DNA of 64,000 nucleotides from NCBI GenBank assembly GCA_026119935.1, contig JALRMH010000051.1:124001-188000 (forward strand). Direction: 5' to 3'. Source of the DNA: Endothia cerciana. Taxonomy: Eukaryota; Ascomycota; Sordariomycetes; Diaporthales; Cryphonectriaceae. Positions 1 to 12,419 of this stretch are shown piece after piece. The notes beneath the pieces are model-generated. The model was given only the letters and a program-made list of their open reading frames with translations. It was not told where the DNA came from and ran no database searches. A program made the position numbers and the translations under genes. How positions within the stretch are numbered: position 1 is the first letter of the stretch; each line of letters opens with the position of its first letter.

Positions 1-395
1 AGACGCCTCAGAAACGACAGGTCACCCCTGGACATTACACGGTGCCGCGGCTGCCAGCGGGTGCAGAAAATTCGGGCTCTGAATTTTCTTCAATTTTTTA
101 CCCCTTCTTCTTATTCCTTTTCCTTTGCCCCTTCCCCTTCCGGACCTCTCGCCGCCAGCAGGCACCCGAGACGAGAAGGACGAAATAATAATAATAATAA
201 TCTGGGCTGGCCAGGGAAGACTTCGATTCTGCCTCGTCCACAGTGAAGCCCCCTTGGAGTCCGTAAATCGTCCCCACCCGCTGCCTTAGCGTCCTTTGGG
301 ACCTCCGAGGCTACTACTATGCACCTGTGTCGGTACAAGCTCAGGCGCCGCAGATAGACCCATGGCGCCATCGCCTCTATTGCGGTCGACACCGA

Positions 396-448
396 TAACG
401 TCGTCCGGTAATGTCGTCCGGTAATGTCGTCCGGTAATGTCGTCCTGG
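396..448. repeat. 13-nt tandem repeat, four copies
   Basis: The unit taatgtcgtccgg is repeated head to tail about four times. The first copy has one change (taac for taat) and the last has an extra t. No gene is associated. It looks like an ordinary minisatellite. Confidence 0.85.
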
Positions 449-3400
449 CACTAGGTACCATGTATGTAGTAGAGCCTCACCGTGCCCTTTTCCCCCGCAG
501 TCCGTGCAGGAGATCTTTGTTCGAGCCCCGGATGGACCTAATCAATCCAACATGAGGCGTGGGTTCAGCAGGCCGGACCCGCTGCCCTGGGATGGGGCGT
601 TCAGACCTCCTGAGCGTCCATTGGTGCCGTGTGTAGCATCAAACGCCTGGCATGTCGTGGAACCGTCGATGGCATAGCCTCCTCGGGATTTGACTTCGAG
701 ATCCTCCTGGTGAGAGGCTGCAGATATTCTCCAGGCCCTGGATTCGTCCGTTCCCAGGTCGCTATCGGCGCTAGCTGCTTCGGTGATGGGTTCTCGAGCT
801 TGCTCTAGACCTTTTACTTATGTGCTGTACTGTGGTAGGCGACGATCAGGGTCCTGGCGCCGCCCAACGTCTGGCTACCACGGTACATCTCATCGGTTGG
901 TGATTGAACCCATTACGGGCCCCCGCTAGCCACCGCGGGGGAGACTGGCCGCCCCGCGGGAAGATGCTCCTAGTCCCTTTTCCGACGGTGTATTCCTTGG
1001 TATCCTGACCTAAATGGGCCCGGGTCGGCTAGAAAGAGCCGGGTCTCGTTGTGTGAAAGGCATTTGGGCATGGAGGTGTGGTATCCGGCCTGGACCCTGG
1101 CATGCTGCCGCCCGAGCGAAGGGCTCAATGCACGGCTTACGCCCTGGCCGGGCTGCGGGGCCAGATACTCAAAGGTCAAAGCATCCTCGTGCTCAGGTGG
1201 GAGACCCTGAGGGCTGTGGAGGATGGGAGCCGGAAAAGGAACTTGATGTGCCTCACATGGTGTACTATCCAGCCTACCACATAGTCTATCTACCTATCCC
1301 TTCGGTCTGAGGTTCGACCCGGTGTGGCTTTTCCTTGGCACAGATCTCCTGCCCGCGCCCATCAAGGTGACCGCGTTAGTCCCCTTTCAGCCGCGGGACT
1401 ATCATAGGCCCAGGGAACCAAGGGGAGCCGTCTCGTCGTTGGCCTGAACCTTACCAGAGTAGGGCACTGGCTGGCCGTCGACCGCGCACAAGTCCCCGAG
1501 GTGGCGTCGCAGGCACTAGAGTAGGCGTGCATTACCACAACAGCGGCCTGGTGGCGGTCAGCTTCTGGACGGGGGTTCGGCGGGCAGGGAACACATCGGT
1601 GCGAGGATGGCAGATATCACAACCGGGCAAGCTTATGCACTGTGAGGGCCTACGCAGGTGTGGTAGGGAGACCCCTCTGCTAAAAATGCGGGCGATGATG
1701 AGGGTACGCCCGCGGGGGTCGTCAGGATTTCCTGCGCGACAGCTGGTATGTTGGCGAGACCCGTTCTGTCTGACATGACCTTGGCCCGAGGTGTCTCTGT
1801 AGCTGGAGGACGAGCCGGATGCGATGGGCCCGAAGGGCGCCCTCTCTGGAGGCTTATCTTGTTCATATCTATGAAGGAAAAAAGAGATGCTGCCGGGAGA
1901 AGTCGGAAAGTTCGGCCCTGGCGAGAGCAGCGGCCGGGTTGAGGACTGTCGACTGACAGTACAGTATTCCCGTACGCCCGCAACGACGGAGGGGGGCGAG
2001 GTACTACCATAGTATGTAGGGCAGCGGTGAGCTGCTGCAAACGACGCCAAAAGAGACCCTACCGAATGCTGGCCCCCCTCGTTCCCCGAGGTTGCTGGCC
2101 CAAAACAGGACTGCTGGCATACGTAGAAAAGCAAACGTCCCCCCCAAAAAACCACTAGGGGCTCTCCGGCCAATCAAGAGACGGTCTTGTTACAGCCTCG
2201 ACTGAGGTCTGGCTCCGAAGGATCTCTCAGCCTTGGGCTGTGTGTCCATTGACCGCATGGGCACTTGGGCAGATTTGGGCCGTTGAACCGTCAGGCCGAT
2301 CACAGCGAGCTCGAACGACCAAAGAACAAGACAAGGGCGGCGGATCAACTATCGAAAACATCACGGGATGACGGAACCAGGGCGAAACGTCACAGAGGCT
2401 TATTAGTGTGTAACGCGTCGAGGTTGGGGGGAGCCGGACTTGTTCCTGGGAGCGGAAGCAGTGTCACTCTGGTGTCATGATGACATCAAATTCCCAAATC
2501 CGAATGTGCAGGTCTCAGACTGAGGGTCGACTCCCCAGCTCCCCGATGCACTGATGAGCCGATTCCAGCGCTCCTCCCCGCAAATCCCCAGACTTTTGGA
2601 CGGGTCTCATTTGGCAATTCCTGACATCGATCAACCCCGGATCCAGGAACCAGCTCATCCCCGTTGTGCGACTCCCCACACAGTCCGTGCTCCGCTGCGG
2701 TGCTGGCTGCAAACAATTCTCAGCCAGTCGAGCGCGACCCCAGGTTTAAATCTTAGACAATGCGTTCCACTGGTACCCCAAGGGGTAAGATGCCAGGAAA
2801 ATCCCAAAAGGGGCATAAACAAAATAGGCGAAAACGTATTGCCTCTAGACACCCGGGGGGGGGGGGGGTGGGGGTTCTACAGGTCAGCCCAGACTGTTGT
2901 GTGTAATCCTGATGTTCCACATTTCGGTGCATTACATGGTGACTGTTCTGAACACTATCTACTATGGTATATCTCACCGATACAGTTGCATTTTCCCAGG
3001 CCTCGGATGTTAATCTCTCTGGGTAGGTCAAGTGACCAACCTCCCCCGAGCCACTGAGACACGCCCAGACAAGACCAGGGCTGATGGGCAACGCCAGCGG
3101 GGCACAGCACCTATGGGCCACCATCCATCGTGACAACAACCACAGCAGGGCTTCGCTGGTCGGCATTGCAGGACCAGCAAGCACCCAGGTCAGCAAGGGA
3201 ATCCCCACACTGGGCGATCTGGCCAACAGACTTGTTACGTCGGCGTGGTCGGCAGCCAAGGCAGGATGGGAACGACGGGTACGACGGGGAAGCGCAGGAT
3301 GGAGATCCCAGGCCGGCCCTCCAGCGCTCCAGCGGCCCCGTGATCCCCCATCCTTGAGGGAGGCAAAAAAAAAAAAAAATCAAGAGTCTCCTCTATCACC

Positions 3401-3684
3401 TCCCGCAATCACTGATACTTGCCGTCGGCTAAACCCCGAGGTATCGGATTTTGCTCGCCATCATTCCCCCCACCCCCCGTCCCCCCCCATTCGCGGCTGT
3501 TTCATTGAGACAGCCCTAAAGTAATTGACCGGTCAGGACTCGGGAGCAGAAACAGGAAGCTTCTTCCCATATCATCTGACCAACACAAGCCCCCAACGGA
3601 GATGGGTTGATTGTCGCCGGGAGTCCGATAGGATCTTCCTAAATACACTCGAGCGAATAGGATCGACGGGCGACGAGGCCTGAG

Positions 3685-3685
<1 letters not shown>

Positions 3686-3727
<42 letters not shown>
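3686..3727. repeat. (GTC)n trinucleotide microsatellite
   Basis: About 14 copies of the GTC triplet lie in non-coding DNA. All frames through it stay open and give poly-Arg, poly-Asp or poly-Val strings, which explains the spurious ORFs here. Confidence 0.9.
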
Positions 3728-5001
3728 TCATTGGGACGGTGCCAATCCCCAAATCCTTCCCTGCGCTCCCGTGACCCCCACAGGGCCAGGGTTCGTCCCT
3801 CGCCCGCTGATATCGCATACAAGCGAGTTCGCAAGTTGGGCTCTTTGGCCTGGCTGCTGTGCGGGTGGCACCTGCACTGCATGCGCGTCTACATGAATCT
3901 CGACAAGTCCGCTTACTACGCCAAACCACCACCCACCGTCCTGTCTGATAAGGCGTCGAGCCCTGCCTTGACGGTGCACTGCACCCTACACACACTTTAC
4001 ATAACCGCTATGACCCTCGTACATACACAATACTACCACCCGTACATTAAAGAGAAGAGGGATGGGCTGATCAGGGCGGCAATGTCCCTTGTCCTTCCGC
4101 ACTGGACACTGTCACCAGATACCGCACCACCTTCCCCCTCCAATTGCCTCTCAAGAGCCACTTCTCTCCCTCGTCCAGACTCGCTGTTGGGCTCGCTCAC
4201 CCGAGCCCATGGCAGATGCAAAGCCAACCGACCAGCTCTTCCCTTGTCATATGAGGTCCTGCAACAACAAAAGTCTTGGTACATCCTTCGTCACTACACC
4301 TACACCCCTTGTACACTGCATGGTCAAAGCCCAGCTATGGCGTAATGTGCCACATATCTGAGTGGCTCTCGCGCTTCTCACAAAAACGCCCTGAGGTGGC
4401 AGTGTCCGTCTGCCCAAGTGCCCCCCATGTTGTAATCCATATATATCAGATTGACTTCCTGGGCCGTAGCAGCAGTAGCAGTTCGGTGGTGGTGGTGCTG
4501 CTAGTGGTAGTAGGGAGTCAAGGAGGGTTGATCGGCATCACACTGCCATCTATCGTTGGCGGCGGGAATCTGTTAGTACCTCTTTAGGACTAGGCGTTTT
4601 TTTTTTCTTTTTTAATGCAGCACCGTATCGAGGGGTGGTTGGAAAGCCTAGACCCCCGGTTGCCCCCTCTTTTTCCCAGATCGATTTTCGAGTTGACCAG
4701 GGCCCCGGGCCTTTCACCCACGCCTCCCGTTCGTTCTCCTTCACTTCCCCATCCATACCCTCTCTTGTCTGTACGGTTTACACCGTGCCCATCCCGCCCC
4801 GTTCTTAAGGCTTGAGCCTGCCACCTCATTTGCCTCCCCCGTTGTTCCCAGGTCTTGCGTATTTGCGGCAGAGCTGTTCGCTTCTGGTCCTCTGCTCCCG
4901 ACATCATCTCCTCTCGAGGCCGTCCTTCTCGTCGGGCCAAGCCCACCTGCAGAACGATTGGTTGTCCGGTCATTCGCTGCTGATCGTTGGTTCGCACCCC
5001 A

Positions 5002-5129
5002 GACGACGACGACGACGACGACGACGACGACAAGGGAGACCCGCAGGTTCGAGGCAGGGCACACACAACACACACACACACAACACACACACACACACAC
5101 ACACACACACATTCTCCCCCCCCCCCCCC
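5002..5129. repeat. composite microsatellite (GAC)n - (CA)n - poly-C
   Basis: A run of about ten GAC triplets is followed by interrupted CA dinucleotides (about 5060-5111) and a C tract (about 5116-5129). It lies about 390-520 nt upstream of the chosen start codon of the Reg1-like gene, probably in its promoter or 5' leader. It keeps the downstream frame open in the 5' direction and so falsely extends the ORF to 4987. Confidence 0.85.
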
Positions 5130-5520
5130 AGAGCACCTCGACACGCCCAAGGCTTCGGCTGAGCGCTCAGCACCCTCATCTCCTTCGATCAGCCCGTATC
5201 CGACCGACCAGTCACTCCGAGCTCCACCTCCGCCCTGTCAATCTCCACCGCCCTCGTCTTCACTGCCTGCTTTGGTGGGTACGGGCAAGGTGCAGGCAAT
5301 CCGAGGCCTGGAAGTCGACATTCGCGATTCGCGACTGTGCCCCAGCCCTGAAACATTTTCGACATTCCAACCCGGCACTTCCCACACAAAGCCCACCGCC
5401 ATACGTCCGCCGGCTGGATCGCGTACCGATGACGGGCCCTATCCCACGATCTGCAACACAGTTTACAGAGGTGATCTTGGACATATCGCCCAACTGATCA
5501 CCGGTCACTCACATCCGACA

Positions 5521-7354
5521 ATGGCCGTGGTGATAACCTCCGAGGAGAGCACCTACTTTGCTCCTTCTGGCCTCCGCCGATCCCAATCCCAAGCAAAGTT
5601 TTCCTCGCGGCAGTCCGGTGGCTTCCACACATCCTCGTCCGCCTCGAGGATACACGACCTCTACCAGTCCCCGGTCAAGAATATCCTCGCCGACTCTAAC
5701 AACTCCACAGCACCCTCTTCGCCAAGAACAATACAGGTGTCGACGGCCGACCTGTCTTGTTCCTCAACTCCCGCCAGCAACCTCTCCCTCTCCACAGATA
5801 GCGACCCTTGCGAGGACCACATATTACGAGCCTTGGACGACGAGGACGGCGATATTGTGTTCCCAGATTATAACGGCTTCGAGACGCCTTCCCCAGAAGA
5901 ACTGGAGCCTCCACCGAGCCCACGAGCTGCCAATTCCGGCAATGAGACCTCCACAACCGCCTCCGTTCCGCAAACCCCTGACCTCTGGGACGCTGTTCCC
6001 GCCGCCGACGACACTGCTGTCGGCGTACAACCCACCCGCCATGTCGACTACCTTTCGCATGAGTGGAGGGAGGAGGACATATGGTCGTCCTGGAAGCATA
6101 TCGTGTCCAACAGGGATAACTTCAACAACGCTGCACGCCTGGAGAATGCGTCTTGGAGAACGTGGATGAAGGCCAAGAACCATCTCAAGACCATCTCTCC
6201 AGAGACACTGAACTGGTGCGTCGGGACTTTTCCACAACGGCCACTTTATGGAATCCCTTGGCTGACTATCTCACAGGTTGAAAGATTGCGACGTCACCTG
6301 GCTTTACGGTCCCCTTCTCCCTGGGAAGAGCAGTAGTCTGTCTGGGTCGAAACACGACTCCAATGTTGGCATTTCCAAGTCGAACTCGTTCATACAATCA
6401 CAATCCAAGAAGAAGCCGATTCTCAAGAAGCGCAGCATGTCGGAGGTAATGCTACAGAAGTCGCTATCATCCTCCTCCCTTATCAAGCAGGCCGCAGCAG
6501 CTGTCCAGGCACAACAGAGGGAATTGCCTCGGGGGATGAGGGTGTCCGCAAGGCCGAGGCTCGAACGGGCCGCCACCGACTATGTAACCTTTCCCTTCTC
6601 TTCACGGAGGATGAGCAAGGAAGATCTGAGTGCTGCGCCATCCTCATCGACGTCTGGCATCATCAGTCCCAACAGCGAGCGGAAACACATCCACTTCAAC
6701 GAGCAGGTCGAGCAGTGCATCGCAATCGACGTAAAGGGCGACGACGACGATGACGCGGACGCGGACCGGTTCAATTTCGGCTACGACAGTGAATCTGATG
6801 ACGGTATCGTGATGAAGCGATCGAGCAACCGGAAGCGAAAACCCATCCTCAGGAGGAAACCGAGCAAACATGAGACTTCGGAGAAGAAGATGCTCAACCC
6901 GTTGCCACCAACGACCCTCAAATACCGGGACGACGACGCGCCGGAGCCTGTCGAGACTGCAATGAAACATTCCTACAGGAGCCCCATGTTATCGCCTTCT
7001 TCCTCGCAAGAAACACTCCGGCCTTCGAAGTCCTCGGGAAAGATGTTCTTCGCTGACGAATCAGACGAGGACGAGGACGAGGCAGGGGATGATGGCTTCG
7101 GTGGTCCTGGCTTGAGGTCACCACCACCTGGCGGGTTCGGATCGTCGTCAGGGTCGTCGGGGTTCCGTCGCAGCACCTCTTCCAGTAGCCTGAACGCAGC
7201 ACCAGCCGGTATGAAGCGGACGGAATCCGGTATGTTCATGCCCTATGAGGAAGGCGAAACCGCATCAGAAGGGATCGTTGGCTTCGTTCTTGACACGGTA
7301 AATACGGCCCGGGACATCGCCCATGTGGTTTGGAACGTCGGGTGGAGGCGATGA
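5521..7354 (+). CDS. Reg1/Hex2-type PP1 regulatory subunit (DUF1752)
   Basis: Join 5521..6215, 6277..7354 gives 590 aa. The intron is 61 nt, with donor GTGCGT, branch gctgac and acceptor tcacag, and it restores the conserved string LNWLKDCDVTWLYGP. Residues about 173-240 form the DUF1752 (PF08550) block. A basic, hydrophobic-anchored motif, KHIHFNEQVEQCIAID (near residue 367), resembles the PP1-docking segment of yeast Reg1. KKPILKKRS and RKRKPILRRK are further short conserved basic motifs, and the C terminus (VDTVNTARDIAHVVWNVGWR-like) is also typical. In yeast, Reg1 directs the phosphatase Glc7 to Snf1 in glucose repression; the same role here is inference. The ATG at 5521 (MAVVITSEES) is preferred, because the in-frame extension to 4987 is made of simple-repeat translation. 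The middle of the protein is Ser-rich and acidic. Confidence 0.86.
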
Positions 7355-9178
7355 TGTTGACTTGCTCGTTCAGAAAAAGAAGGCTCCGAGAATTTCGTCC
7401 CCTCGATACCTACGCGATGATTGAGCACTTCTGTCAAGGCTGGTTTCACTTGTCTGCGCAGGGCATTGCACCATATCTCCTGCACACTCGCACCACATCT
7501 AGCACCCTGTTTTGCGAGCGATTGTACGATAGCATCCACGGAGCGTTTCGCATCATGGTTTGAGCGTTGCAATTTCTTGCCGCACCCTCACCACCATAAT
7601 CAGGCACCAGACCATAATCAGGCTACTACAGCCCCCACGACATCCAACATCCGATTCGACAGCACCAACGAGCCTCGACCGCGATGTCGACACCCACGAA
7701 CGGCGTTTATCTTTACCACGTTTTCGAGTATTCGAAACCTTTCAGCGCTGCCCCTTACCCGGCCCGTCCATCTTCGTAGGATAGTTCTCCTTGGGGTATG
7801 CATCGAGCAGCAGGCTTGAGGTGCTCATTCCGACATGGAATTGGTGGTGGTGATGGTGGTGGATCATCCCTCGCATCGTGGGGAGTTTCTATCTGCTGCC
7901 CTCACGGGTGCATCAAAATTATTGGAGTTCAAATAAATGCAACAAGGACTGGGGTGCTCACTCGGGGCGGGTTATTTGCATTTCCTGAAACGGCGTTTTT
8001 AAGGGATTTCACACAGGTTCCAACAAGGTTCTGGAGGGGAACTCCAGGTCCAGCTTGACAGGACACAAACATTATCAAAGGGAATGGAGCCAGTGAATCT
8101 TTGGTAGAGAAAACCATGACCAATGTGCATGGCCGCATACTAGCACAGGATACCCTCGACACTGAGGAGAGAGGCAATGAGATCGAGTCTTTGAACGCCG
8201 GATGTCCCAGACTGCGAGAATGGCTGTGGTGATGTTGATGCACCTCTCCCCAAAGACAACGAGTTGAGGTGTCCAAGAACATAGGGAGGAAAGGAGCCAA
8301 CAAGAAGGGAAAGCAGGACAGGACAGGACAACGCCAGGTGAAGCCAAGCTTGTAATGGGCTGGCCGGCGCTACCCCCACCGTCGTCGTCGTCTCCGCCCT
8401 GTTATATAGGAGACTCGAGGCCCGGAGGGGAGGGGGGGGAGTAAGGAAAGAGAAGAAAGAAGAAAGAAGAAGAAAAATATCGAAAAATTCGAAACGCCTT
8501 CCACACGGGCTCTAGATATATATGTATGTATGTATGTATGTATGTGTGTGTGTGTGTGTGTGTCTGACGATCGTGCTGATGCCCACTTCTGTTCCCGCTC
8601 TCTGTATGTGCCGAGGTCATCCATTGGCTGTGAGGTGTGCCACGCCCCCTGATGAAAAGAATGGAGCGCCGCGTCTCCCCCGTCGTTCGGGCTCATCCCG
8701 AAGGGGCGCACAGACACACAGACACAGAGAGAGAGAGGGAGAGAGGTGCGATCGGGCGACTGTCAGCCGCCCGCCGTGTTGCTGTGTGGCCTTGTTGCCA
8801 GGCTGGATTGAGAGATGGCCGAGCCGCCGCCGCCGCGCTGGTCGGAAACGGGGGACGGACGGGCTGCCTACGTACATACAGTGAGATGGGATTGTCTCCC
8901 CTTCGTGTGTCAGGGCTGGAAAAAAATGTGCTTGTAACCCGGGAGGGTGTGCTTCCTGGAGTCAGTCCCGCTGGCGTCCTTCTTTATCTGCTTCCCCTTC
9001 TGCACGGTGAGGCATCGAAGGTTTTGAAAAGTTCGCCACTGGCTACAGTATCGTACATTCGTTCGTTTTCACCCGATATCATGGCGTGCGTCCTCTATAT
9101 GTTTATCACACATTGAAACAAGGCCCCCTGCACATGGCTGGCCTGCCTCGTGGCTTCTCGGGCGTCAACATTCCGCCC
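7355..9178. other. intergenic region between convergent genes
   Basis: This lies between the 3' ends of the Reg1-like gene (+) and the exoribonuclease gene (-), so it should hold both 3' untranslated regions. No gene is recognised. An ATGT/GT microsatellite is at 8519-8562 and a GA-rich stretch near 8710-8745. Confidence 0.6.
8519..8562. repeat. (ATGT)n(GT)n microsatellite
   Basis: About five ATGT units run into about nine GT units in non-coding DNA between two convergent genes. Confidence 0.85.
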
Positions 9179-12100
9179 CTACTCGTCCTTGACCACCTCT
9201 TTGAGCTTCTCCTCCTTAGCCCTGGCGGCCTCGTGGGCCTGCACCCTGACCTTCCCCGTAGCCTGAACAAACACGTCCCCCTGGTGGACGTTCAGATCCA
9301 CCAGCTTCACCTCAAAGACGTCGCCCTGCCTCAGGTCGCCGACGCCCACGCCCAGCCGGTCCAGGCCCTCGGGCACGAGCCACGCGTCGATGCCAAACCA
9401 GTCCAGCGCGCCGGGGATGATCTTGAGCTTCACACCGCCCGCGGTGTCCGACGCCAGGGTGGTCTGGACCGTCAGCCTGAACGTCTCGGGCAGCCTGGTG
9501 GGGGCCACGCCGCCCGCGGCGTCGGGGTACTTCCACGCCCGCAGCAGCGCCTGCAGCACGTAGCCCGCGTTGCCCTTGGCGTTGCCGAGGCGCTTGATGA
9601 CGCTCTCGCGCAGGCGGAGCCAGGGGAAGACCTCATTCTCGAGCACCTTGCGGAAGAAGGGGAGCTTCTGCTCGGACACCGCCCCGCGTTCCGCCTCCTG
9701 CACGAGGGCGTTCTCGATCTGCCAGTGCGCGACGAGGTCGGAGTACCTCCGCAGGGGGGAGGTGACCTTGACGTAGGCTTCTGTGCCCATGAGGAAGTTC
9801 CGACCCGGACGGGTGGACAGCTCGTCGGGCCCGATGAGGTGGCGGAGCTGGGTCCACCCTTCGATCGGGGGCTCGTCGCCGCGGAGGAAGTAGGGATACA
9901 AGATCTTTTCGGTGTACTTCTTGACCAGCTCGAGGTTCTTTTCAACGAGCGGTTGCGTGAGGAAAGGAACGGGGATATTGCGGTCTGCACACCACCGCGC
10001 GGCAATCTCGCCGGCCAGCTGCATGATGCTTGTCACCATGGACGACTCGCTGACGTCCCAGGAGATGCTGATCGAGGGGTCGCCGCTGCAGGCCATCAGG
10101 CCTGGTGGGACTTGTTCTATCGAGGTGTCGTCGAAGGATGCTTTGATGCTGGGGCGAGGCAAGTAGCCTGGCATAGCGCCATTGGCGAGACGCTTCTGGC
10201 GGCGCGCCTCCCCAAGCCGATACAGGGCCTTGAGAGAATCGAGATCCTGTGATTGTAGCTCAGATGGGCCTGTCATCTCTCGCGACGCTGGCTTCTCTGC
10301 CGGCGGCTTGCCTACGATAAACCTCTCGGCCCTCGCCCATTTTGGAGGTTTCCGAGAGGTTTCAACACCTACGGCAGCGTTTGCGTCTTCCGGCGTCATG
10401 TAGATGAACTCCTGCAGCTTGGCAGGTGTGATCTTGTAGTCCAGGATGTCCCCGTCTTCATTGATCTTGCCACTAAAGGTAAGGCAGGGTTTGTCTCGGG
10501 CAAGAGAGAACAGCTTCTGGACTTCATCTCCCACGCCCCATATATTGGAATAGTGCCCTGAAAGGTAGAGCGTCAAGGGCGTCAGGCGTGCGCGGTCCCC
10601 GAGGGCACATTGATGTCGGATCTGGGATGCAGGGTCCGCAACGTGAATGTGGACCCAGTGCTCCCCAGGCACGTCCGTTGCCTCGACTGATACAGCATCA
10701 TCGATATCGGTCGTATCCCTTGAGTCGATAGCGAAAGCCTTGAGACCCGCCCAGTCATGGCGTCTGCCCCCGAAGACGTCTGGGGTAATGTAGGGTTTAA
10801 TGCCTTCGGGGCCCAAGGGCAGAGGCGCAAATCCACTCTCCCGTGACAGTTTGACAGACGGGAGACGCTCGCGGTAGCGGTCGTGAAGGTCCCAGGGCGT
10901 GACATAGCCTACTTCTTGTAGGAAGGTCCAACCTGTGCTCGTCGAAAGATATTCGCTATCTTTATACCGGCCAGTCGCCCGCAATACCGCCGAGCCTATC
11001 CAATGGTACCGTGAGGACAGAGAGAAATGGTCGTGGCCCGCCCACATCAACATGAAATGCATGATGCTCATGTCCATATCGGTCCAGTCCGTACGAGCAC
11101 GGGGTGCTTGTTGCTTTGAGGGTCCAAGCATGCCGTGTGGCGTCCAGTCTCGGAACCGTCGGCTCTGATCGATAGCCTCCCTGGCCTTCAGGATGAACCG
11201 GCCAAGTTGGCCTTGCTTCAACTGCGCCGAAGTCAAGTCGGACAGGGGAGTGTTTACCTTGCCGGGTATGTCAGTGAACAGCCTGACCAAGGTCTGCATG
11301 TTCTTGATCAAGGCGACGTCCTCGCGTGGGGTGACCTCGAACAGCCACGTTCGGGAGCTGCCTAGTGTACCGAGAAGTCGGAAGCCCACGTCGTCACTGT
11401 TTACCGTACGGTGCACGGCATACAGCACGTGCGGAGGCGTCGGCCACTTCCATTGCGGGTCCTGGATATGATGGAACAGACGAGACTGGATCTGATCCAA
11501 GGATACATATCTGTCTCCGGCTGCGGACACAAGCTCGTGGGCTTTCTCGAGCTGTATGCCGTATTTCTGCAGGACCTCATCTGTCTTCTGCTGGAATCCG
11601 GCCATCTTGTGCAACAGTACGGCACCGCTGACACGGTCCGGGCCTAGCTTCATCTGCATCATCGTCCTCAAAGCCTCGCGCGACAGGTTCTCCTTAGGTA
11701 GCTTGTCGATGACGGGTTGCGTCATCTGATCGGTGACGAAATTCCGGACGACAAACAGCGAGGACAGCCTCGGCACCGCTTTCCACCTGCCGGTAATGGT
11801 GTAGAAATGGTAGAAGCCATTGATGTAACCAAGGAATACCGCTAGGATCGGCATCCTGTCGCCATCCGCCAGGTCTTCTATGAGGTCACCGGGTTGAAAG
11901 TCGGTCGGCCCAGGGAGATAACCGAGTAAGCCATCGCTGTCCAGGAACGGTTGGTCGAGGCTCGACCTCCGCTCATCCCCGTCCTGTCCGAGCTCGTTCA
12001 AGCTTCGGGGCCTTGTGAGCAGGTTCCGAGGCCGCCCAGCCTCACCGGAGTCGGAGGGCATCGACGTTGGGGCATCGACCTGGTTGTCTGCCTCCCATTT

Positions 12101-12419
12101 TCGCAGTCGGTCGCGGATCCTCGGGGTGTCGCTCTCGAACTGTGGTTGAAGGCGCTGTTCCTGTACAGTCGCGAAGTCCTGAAGGGGAGACACGCATCAG
12201 CATCGCATTTGAGCCTACGGAGCCAGGAGCCAGAACTCGGGGGGTCCCCAATCGTCTTCATACCCTGCGACTTACTCGGAACGCGACGCGCGCTCCATGG
12301 GCGCTGAGGTATCGGCTACCTGTCGTTGAATATGGCCTCTTCACCAGCGAAGGCTTAGGATGAACACCTCTCGATAGGCATCTCCAGCACACATATGACC
12401 TAACCACGGCCCTCTGCAT
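9179..12419 (-). CDS. cyt-4: mitochondrial 3'-5' exoribonuclease (Dss1/CYT-4, RNB family)
   Basis: Complement join of 12419..12276 and 12178..9179 gives 1047 aa. The 97-nt intron (donor GTAAGT, acceptor cttcag) adds a 48-residue first exon that begins MQRAVVRSYVCWRCLSRG. It is Arg-rich and lacks acidic residues, a good mitochondrial targeting peptide, and it is needed because the large exon has no ATG of its own near its 5' end. The RNB catalytic domain spans about residues 530-890, with the metal-binding aspartates in AIDSRDTTDIDDA near 539 and the conserved TSPLRRYSDLVAHWQ near 845. Family knowledge: Neurospora CYT-4 and yeast Dss1 (the RNase of the mtEXO complex with the helicase Suv3) degrade and process mitochondrial RNA. 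Length is close to that of fungal orthologues. A 388-codon ORF on the opposite strand is a codon-bias shadow. Confidence 0.94.

Larger units (their letters stand above)
1..5520. other. gene-free stretch with microsatellites
   Basis: No reading frame here has recognisable domains or a consistent exon structure. The many short ORFs on both strands are compatible with chance in GC-rich DNA. It holds a 13-nt tandem repeat near 396-448, an AAT run near 185-201, a G tract near 2855-2868, a poly-A tract near 3364-3379, a GTC run near 3686-3727 and a composite simple repeat just upstream of the first gene. The right end presumably carries the promoter and 5' leader of the Reg1-like gene. Confidence 0.6.

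Noticed and set aside
1311..1320. ggttcgaccc, a tRNA T-loop-like string
   Set aside because: No matching D-arm, anticodon arm or acceptor stem could be found around it. The same holds for similar strings near 45200 and 61540.
3502..3995. Overlapping ORFs with poly-Arg and poly-Asp
   Set aside because: Produced by the GTC microsatellite, which has no stop in several frames.
4987..5520. N-terminal extension of the Reg1-like protein
   Set aside because: It translates GAC, CA and C repeats into Asp, Thr/His and Pro runs, and the conserved family start lies at 5521.
9086..10252. 388-codon plus-strand ORF opposite the exoribonuclease gene
   Set aside because: It exactly overlaps conserved RNB-domain coding sequence on the other strand. 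Its Leu/Val/Gln-rich translation has no domain, and GC-rich third positions keep the antisense frame open.
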